From NCBI GenBank assembly GCA_002256185.1, contig NKIT01000014.1:1-43256 (forward strand): DNA of 43,256 nucleotides. The letters run 5' to 3'. Source of the stretch: Rhodobacteraceae bacterium PARR1. Its GTDB lineage: Bacteria > Pseudomonadota > Alphaproteobacteria > Rhodobacterales > Rhodobacteraceae. A program made the position numbers and the translations under genes. Under the pieces are notes generated by a model. The model saw only the letters and a list, made by a program, of their open reading frames with translations, searched no databases and had not been told where the DNA came from. Of this stretch, positions 39,637 to 43,256 are shown one piece after another. The stretch's first letter is position 1, and each line of letters begins with the position of its first letter.

Positions 39637-41034
39637 ATGACGGACACCACCCTTGCCGCCCCTGCGGCGGGCCGGATTAACCGGCTGTATTTCGCTGTTT
39701 GGCGCTGGCATTTTTATGCTGGGCTTTATGTCATTCCCTTCTTGCTGATGCTGGCGGTGACAGGGTTTGTGATGATGCTGTTGACCACGGTGCTGCCGGA
39801 ATACGGCGACCGTCTGGTTATTCCCGCCACAGGCCAAGTGCTGCCCTTGGCCGATCAACAGGCCGCCGCCTTGGCCGCTGTGCCGGGGGCGAGCGGGATC
39901 ACCGAATACATCGCGCCCTATTCCGCCACCAACCCGGCGCTGTTCAATGTGGCCGCTGATCCGGCGATGATCGTCGCGCTGAACCCCTATAGCGGCGAGG
40001 TGCTGCGACAGACCCCCGATGGCGGCACGTGGTATGCGTGGCTGGAGCGGATTCACGGCTCGCTCTTGATCGGTGATCTGGGGGATCGGCTGATCGAGAT
40101 TGCGGCCTCGCTGGGGCTGTTGATGGTGGCGACAGGGCTTTATCTGGTTTGGCCGCGTGAGACGGGCGGCTTGCGCGCGATGTTCGTGCCGCGTCTGGCG
40201 TCCAAGGGGCGGGCGTTGTGGAAGTCGTTGCATCAGGTGGTGGGCACGTGGATGTCGGTCGTTCTGGTGTTTTTCCTGATCACCGGACTGGCTTGGGCGG
40301 GCATCTGGGGCGGCTGGTTCGTGCAGGCTTGGAACACGTTTCCGGCGGAAAAATGGGGTGCGCCGCTGTCTGATCGCACACATCAAAGCCTGAATGGCGC
40401 GGGCGAGAAAGAGGTGCCTTGGGGGTTGGAACTGACGCCCTTGCCCGAGTCGGGCTCTGCCGCCGGGGTGGCAGTTTTGCCGTCTGGTACGGTGCTGGAC
40501 CTGACCGCGATGGCGGGATTGGCGCAGGCCTTGGGGATGGAGGGGCGTTTCCGCGTGGCCTTTCCGGATGGGGAGGCCGGGGTCTGGACGCTGGGCCAGA
40601 ATTCCATGAGCTATGACAGCCCCGACCCGACCGCGGATCGCACTGTGCATGTCGATCAGTACAGCGGGCGGGTGTTGGCCGATGTGCAATATGCCGACTA
40701 TGCCATGGGGGCCAAGGCGATGGCTGTGGGCATTGCGCTGCATGAGGGCCAGATGGGCCTGTGGAATCTGCTGGTGAACGCGGTGTTCTGCCTTGCGGTG
40801 GTGTTCACCTGTGTGTCGGGCGTGGTCTTGTGGTGGAAGCGGCGGCCTGCGGGTGCGTTCCGTCTGGCCGCGCCGCCCGCGCCTGCCGACGTGCCACTGG
40901 CGCGGGGGGTGGTCTTGATCGCGCTGGCCCTGTCGATGCTGTTCCCGATGTTGGGGCTGACGCTGCTGGTGGTGTTGGTGGTGGATTTGGTGCTGATCTC
41001 TGCCGTGCCGTCGTTGAAGCGGTTGGTGGGGTAA
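39637..41034 (+). CDS. PepSY-associated membrane protein (465 aa)
   Basis: PepSY-TM architecture: helix 1 with YFAVWRWHFYAGLYVIPFLLMLAVTGFVMML, helices near 155-178, 210-230 and 375-400, and PepSY segments around 100-120 and 320-340 (VDQYSGRVLADV). Conserved His residues near the membrane (WHFYAGL, RIHGSLL, LHQVVGT, LHEGQMG) suggest b-haem binding. Such proteins serve as ferric or siderophore reductases. Unlike the fusion encoded at 3559-5727 it lacks flavodoxin and reductase domains. The start at 39637 follows AAGAGAA. Confidence 0.85.
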   Translation: MTDTTLAAPAAGRINRLYFAVWRWHFYAGLYVIPFLLMLAVTGFVMMLLTTVLPEYGDRLVIPATGQVLPLADQQAAALAAVPGASGITEYIAPYSATNPALFNVAADPAMIVALNPYSGEVLRQTPDGGTWYAWLERIHGSLLIGDLGDRLIEIAASLGLLMVATGLYLVWPRETGGLRAMFVPRLASKGRALWKSLHQVVGTWMSVVLVFFLITGLAWAGIWGGWFVQAWNTFPAEKWGAPLSDRTHQSLNGAGEKEVPWGLELTPLPESGSAAGVAVLPSGTVLDLTAMAGLAQALGMEGRFRVAFPDGEAGVWTLGQNSMSYDSPDPTADRTVHVDQYSGRVLADVQYADYAMGAKAMAVGIALHEGQMGLWNLLVNAVFCLAVVFTCVSGVVLWWKRRPAGAFRLAAPPAPADVPLARGVVLIALALSMLFPMLGLTLLVVLVVDLVLISAVPSLKRLVG

Positions 41035-41050
41035 GCCCCCTTACCCTAGC

Positions 41051-41071
41051 CCTCTCCCCCGAGGGGAGAGG
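41051..41071. repeat. REP-like palindromic element
   Basis: CCTCTCCCC-CGA-GGGGAGAGG, a perfect 9-bp stem preceded by TTACCCTAGC. This matches the widespread dispersed palindrome of the form ACCCTAxCCCTCTCCCCxxxGGGGAGAGGG found in many proteobacteria. It lies 16 bases after the PepSY gene and may also stop transcription. Confidence 0.7.
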
Positions 41072-41116
41072 GGAGGCCCGGTTCTTAAGGCGTGCCAGTG
41101 TTTTGACGGACAGGAT

Positions 41117-41143
41117 TGCCCCGATGCCCAAGGCGTCGGGGCA
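41117..41143 (-). terminator. Hairpin 3' of the universal stress protein gene
   Basis: TGCCCCGATGCC-CAA-GGCGTCGGGGCA forms a 12-bp stem with one T-G position, 26 bases past the stop of the leftward gene. No clear T-run follows, so it could be a terminator or an mRNA-stabilising hairpin. Confidence 0.55.
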
Positions 41144-41149
41144 TGCCGC

Positions 41150-41179
41150 CCGGATCAATGCGCCCCGGATCAATGCGCC
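41150..41179. repeat. 15-bp tandem duplication over the stop codon of the stress-protein gene
   Basis: CCGGATCAATGCGCC occurs at 41150-41164 and 41165-41179. On the minus strand this repeats GCGCATTGA, so the last codons and TGA stop are present twice in a row. Confidence 0.85.
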
Positions 41180-42015
41180 AGAAACACCGGCACTTCGGCC
41201 TGTTCCAGCAAGTCGCGCGTGGCCCCGCCAAGGATCGCCTCGCGGAAGCGGGAATGGCCGTAGGCCCCCATCACCAAGAGATCGGCATCGAGATCGCGCA
41301 CTTGGCGGGCGAGGACATCCGACACGCGGGGCAGGGTCTTGGCCAGCACCGACACCTCTGCCTTGACGCCGTGGCGCACCAGCATCTGACAGAGCAAACC
41401 GCCGGGGTCTGACCGTTCCGGGCCAAAGCTGGGCGGGTCGATCACCGTGATGACCACAGCATCGGCTTGTTTCAGCAAGGGCAGGGCGCGGCGGGTGGCG
41501 GTCATCGCCTCGGCGCTTTGGTTCCATGCCAGAACGATGCGGCGCGGTCTGTCGGAGGGAACTGCGCCGCCTTGGGGCACCACCACCACGGGCGCGTGGC
41601 CATCGAACAGGGCGGCTTCGATCACGGCTTCAGCCTCGGTCCCCTGACCCTTGCCATAGGGGCGGGGCAGAACCACCAGATCGGCAAAGCGCGCGCGCTG
41701 CGCCACAAGTTCTGTCAGGCCGCCCAATTGGGATACCACAGCCTCCATCGACCAGCGCAGGGTCGGGTCTTGTTCGCCCAAGGCGGTCTTGCAGGCGGTC
41801 TCGATCTCTCGCGCCTCTTGTTCGGTGCGGTCCAGTGTGGCCTGAAGCACGACCGCCCCGGTTCCCAGATAGGAATAGCCAAGCTGCGTGCGGTCCACCC
41901 CCAGCGCGAGGATGTCCAGATGCGCGTCATGCGCCAAGGCAAGGCGGCTGGCGGCGGTGAGGGTGGCCTCGGCCTGCGCGGCATCGGTCACCACGGTTAA
42001 CAGGGTCTTGAACAT
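41170..42015 (-). CDS. uspA: Universal stress protein, tandem UspA domains (281 aa)
   Basis: Two UspA folds: MFKTLLTVVTDAAQAEATLTAASRLALAHDAHLDILAL opens the first and RRIVLAWNQSAEAMTATRRALPLL the second. The second keeps the ATP-loop pattern GAYGHSRFREAILGGATRDLL. The start was placed at 42015 (MFKT) with GAAAGGA as ribosome site; the frame runs further upstream without support. It is divergent from ccoN, and an FNR box lies 58 bases upstream. This neighbour position matches Rhodobacter. It probably serves low-oxygen or stress survival. Confidence 0.9.
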   Translation of the reverse strand: MFKTLLTVVTDAAQAEATLTAASRLALAHDAHLDILALGVDRTQLGYSYLGTGAVVLQATLDRTEQEAREIETACKTALGEQDPTLRWSMEAVVSQLGGLTELVAQRARFADLVVLPRPYGKGQGTEAEAVIEAALFDGHAPVVVVPQGGAVPSDRPRRIVLAWNQSAEAMTATRRALPLLKQADAVVITVIDPPSFGPERSDPGGLLCQMLVRHGVKAEVSVLAKTLPRVSDVLARQVRDLDADLLVMGAYGHSRFREAILGGATRDLLEQAEVPVFLAH

Positions 42016-42073
42016 GGCAGCGTCCTTTCGGCTGTGCATGCAACGCATCATCGGCCGATTTCGCACCATTGCA

Positions 42074-42087
42074 TTGACCTTGATCAA
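42074..42087. promoter_or_regulatory. FNR/FnrL box proximal to uspA
   Basis: TTGACCTTGATCAA. Its centre (42080.5) would place a class II start about 41.5 bases away, near 42039, leaving a 24-base leader before the uspA ATG. That geometry fits activation of uspA. Confidence 0.85.
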
Positions 42088-42127
42088 ACCGGGCGTTTGC
42101 GGTCCCTGCACGGTTCCGTGACCGAGG

Positions 42128-42141
42128 TTGACATGGATCAA
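42128..42141. promoter_or_regulatory. FNR/FnrL box proximal to ccoN
   Basis: TTGACATGGATCAA, 98 bases before the ccoN start. A class II start would fall near 42176. Anaerobic activation of cbb3 oxidase by FnrL is known in Rhodobacter. Confidence 0.85.
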
Positions 42142-42239
42142 GGCGGCGTGACCGCCCCTGTCGCACAAGCGGATCAGTCGCAAAGCGCCCTGCGTCCCCC
42201 TCGATTCCCGGGGGCCTGCGGGCCAAGAGACGAAGGGAC

Positions 42240-43256
42240 ATGAAGACGATGTGGGATTATTTGAAACTGGTAGTACTGGGGGTGGTCGCCCTTTTCGGCG
42301 CCATCGCAGCCAACTACGCGCATGATGTGGCCTATGAGGTCAACGCGATCGTGGTGATGCTGGCCGCCGGTGTGACGTTCCTCTGGACCCTCCGCACGAT
42401 GGGGGAGTCGGGGGGGGAACCAAGGACCGTCAACGCCAATGAATACATGGATGGCGTCGTGCGCGCCGGGGTGATCGCAACCTCTTTCTGGGGGGTTGTC
42501 GGCTTCCTTGTCGGGGTGGTGATCGCGTTCCAGTTGGCGTTTCCGTCGCTTAATCTGGGCAACGTGACCGAGGGCGTGCTGAATTTCGGGCGGCTGCGCC
42601 CGCTGCACACCAGTGCGGTGATCTTTGCCTTTGGCGGCAACGCGCTGATCATGAGCGCGTTCTACATCGTGCAGCGCACCTGCGCGACGCGGCTGTGGGG
42701 CGGCAATCTTGCGTGGTTCGTGTTCTGGGGCTGGCAGGTGATGATCGTGCTGGCGGCGACATCCTATGTTCTGGGCGGCACCCAAGGCAAGGAATACGCC
42801 GAGACGGTCTGGTACATTGACTGGTGGATCGCCATCGTCTGGGTTGCGTTTCTGTTCGTGTTCATGGGCACCCTGATCAAGCGCAAGGAACCGCACATCT
42901 ACGTGGCGAACTGGTTCTTGCTGTCGATGATCCTGACCGTGGCGATGCTGCATATCGGGAACAATCTGCAAATCCCGGTGTCGATCTGGGGATCGCTGTC
43001 GGTGCCGCTGTTTTCGGGTGTGCAGGATGCCATGGTGCAATGGTGGTATGGCCACAATGCCGTGGGCTTCTTCCTGACCGCCGGTTTCCTTGGCATGATG
43101 TATTATTTCGTGCCGAAACAGGCGGAACGCCCGATCTATAGCTACAAGCTGTCGATCATCCACTTCTGGGCGCTGATCTTCCTGTATATCTGGGCTGGTC
43201 CGCACCATTTGCATTACACCGCGCTGCCGGATTGGGCTGCGACGCTGGGCATGGTG
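42240..43256 (+). CDS. ccoN: cbb3-type cytochrome c oxidase subunit I (3' end beyond window)
   Basis: The catalytic haem-copper subunit of the high-affinity oxidase; about 336 residues from MWDY are visible. Counting from MWDY (ATG 42249), His120 in [10 protein letters not shown] is a low-spin haem b ligand, His269 in [10 protein letters not shown] a CuB ligand, and His319-His320 in [13 protein letters not shown] the other CuB ligands. Helices pass with the usual spacing. Two in-frame ATGs compete: 42240, just after GAAGGGA, and 42249, which gives the usual MWDY start; I list the longer. Conserved Tyr in [11 protein letters not shown] fits the C-family active-site tyrosine. ccoOQP should follow outside the window. 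Confidence 0.95.
   Translation, partial: MKTMWDYLKLVVLGVVALFGAIAANYAHDVAYEVNAIVVMLAAGVTFLWTLRTMGESGGEPRTVNANEYMDGVVRAGVIATSFWGVVGFLVGVVIAFQLAFPSLNLGNVTEGVLNFGRLRPLHTSAVIFAFGGNALIMSAFYIVQRTCATRLWGGNLAWFVFWGWQVMIVLAATSYVLGGTQGKEYAETVWYIDWWIAIVWVAFLFVFMGTLIKRKEPHIYVANWFLLSMILTVAMLHIGNNLQIPVSIWGSLSVPLFSGVQDAMVQWWYGHNAVGFFLTAGFLGMMYYFVPKQAERPIYSYKLSIIHFWALIFLYIWAGPHHLHYTALPDWAATLGMV

Noticed and set aside
39364-40743. 459-codon minus-strand frame
   Set aside because: Antisense to the PepSY membrane protein; Arg/Gln/His-rich shadow.

Overview
The window looks like chromosome from a Rhodobacteraceae alphaproteobacterium of the Rhodobacter/Paracoccus/Gemmobacter type. The backbone is GC-rich and densely packed, with many ATGA stop/start overlaps. 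The right end carries the order hemN - fnrL - two small-cluster genes - uspA - ccoN, with TTGAC-N4-ATCAA boxes between them, which is the classic Rhodobacter FnrL/cbb3-oxidase neighbourhood. A pheA / membrane-anchored cytochrome c pair and a complete yejABEF operon fit the same group.

Layout. (1) 1-2.5 kb: two tandem paralogous radical-SAM proteins on the minus strand, the second cut by the window edge. (2) 2.7-9.9 kb: a redox/metal island made of two divergent operons. Leftward: a small secreted PepSY protein with a His/Asp tail, a secreted Asp/Glu-rich protein, a DUF2271 protein with an ApbE-type flavinylation motif, a PepSY-flavodoxin-reductase fusion, and ApbE. Rightward: an OmpR-type response regulator, its histidine kinase and a VIT1/CCC1-family metal transporter, all ATGA-coupled. 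The promoter region between the operons holds two near-identical PmrA-like boxes, one per strand, in mirror symmetry. I infer that the kinase pair controls both an NAD(P)H-to-periplasm flavin conduit and a metal transporter.

(3) 11.06-23.78 kb: a 12.7-kb integrated element. Its attachment site is the 3' end of the SRP RNA gene ffs: a 15-bp copy of that 3' end occurs at each end. Inside both ends sit short GTAGCA repeats phased at 12 or 24 bp, which look like integrase arm sites. Cargo, from the integrase end: tyrosine recombinase, MmeI-like type IIL restriction-methylase, two AT-rich unknown genes, a small phage-type protein, a Rep_trans-like replication protein, an iteron/palindrome array that looks like an origin, an HNH endonuclease, a ClpP-fold serine protease (SDH_sah type) with a 70-aa partner, and an XRE regulator overlapping a 61-aa protein that repeats the regulator's own C-terminal motif. 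The chromosomal segment left of the element (9.9-11.05 kb) holds one lipoprotein of unknown function.

(4) 23.9-36.9 kb: ordinary housekeeping genes - HAD phosphatase, CpdB-like nucleotidase, NudC, an SRPBCC protein, prephenate dehydratase, cytochrome c, the yejABEF peptide transporter, and a coupled glycosyltransferase. (5) 36.95-43.26 kb: oxygen-response genes - hemN and fnrL divergent around one FNR box, a DUF2946-like protein and a second PepSY membrane protein, then uspA and ccoN divergent around two FNR boxes; ccoN runs off the end. No tRNA, rRNA, CRISPR array or recognisable insertion sequence was seen.
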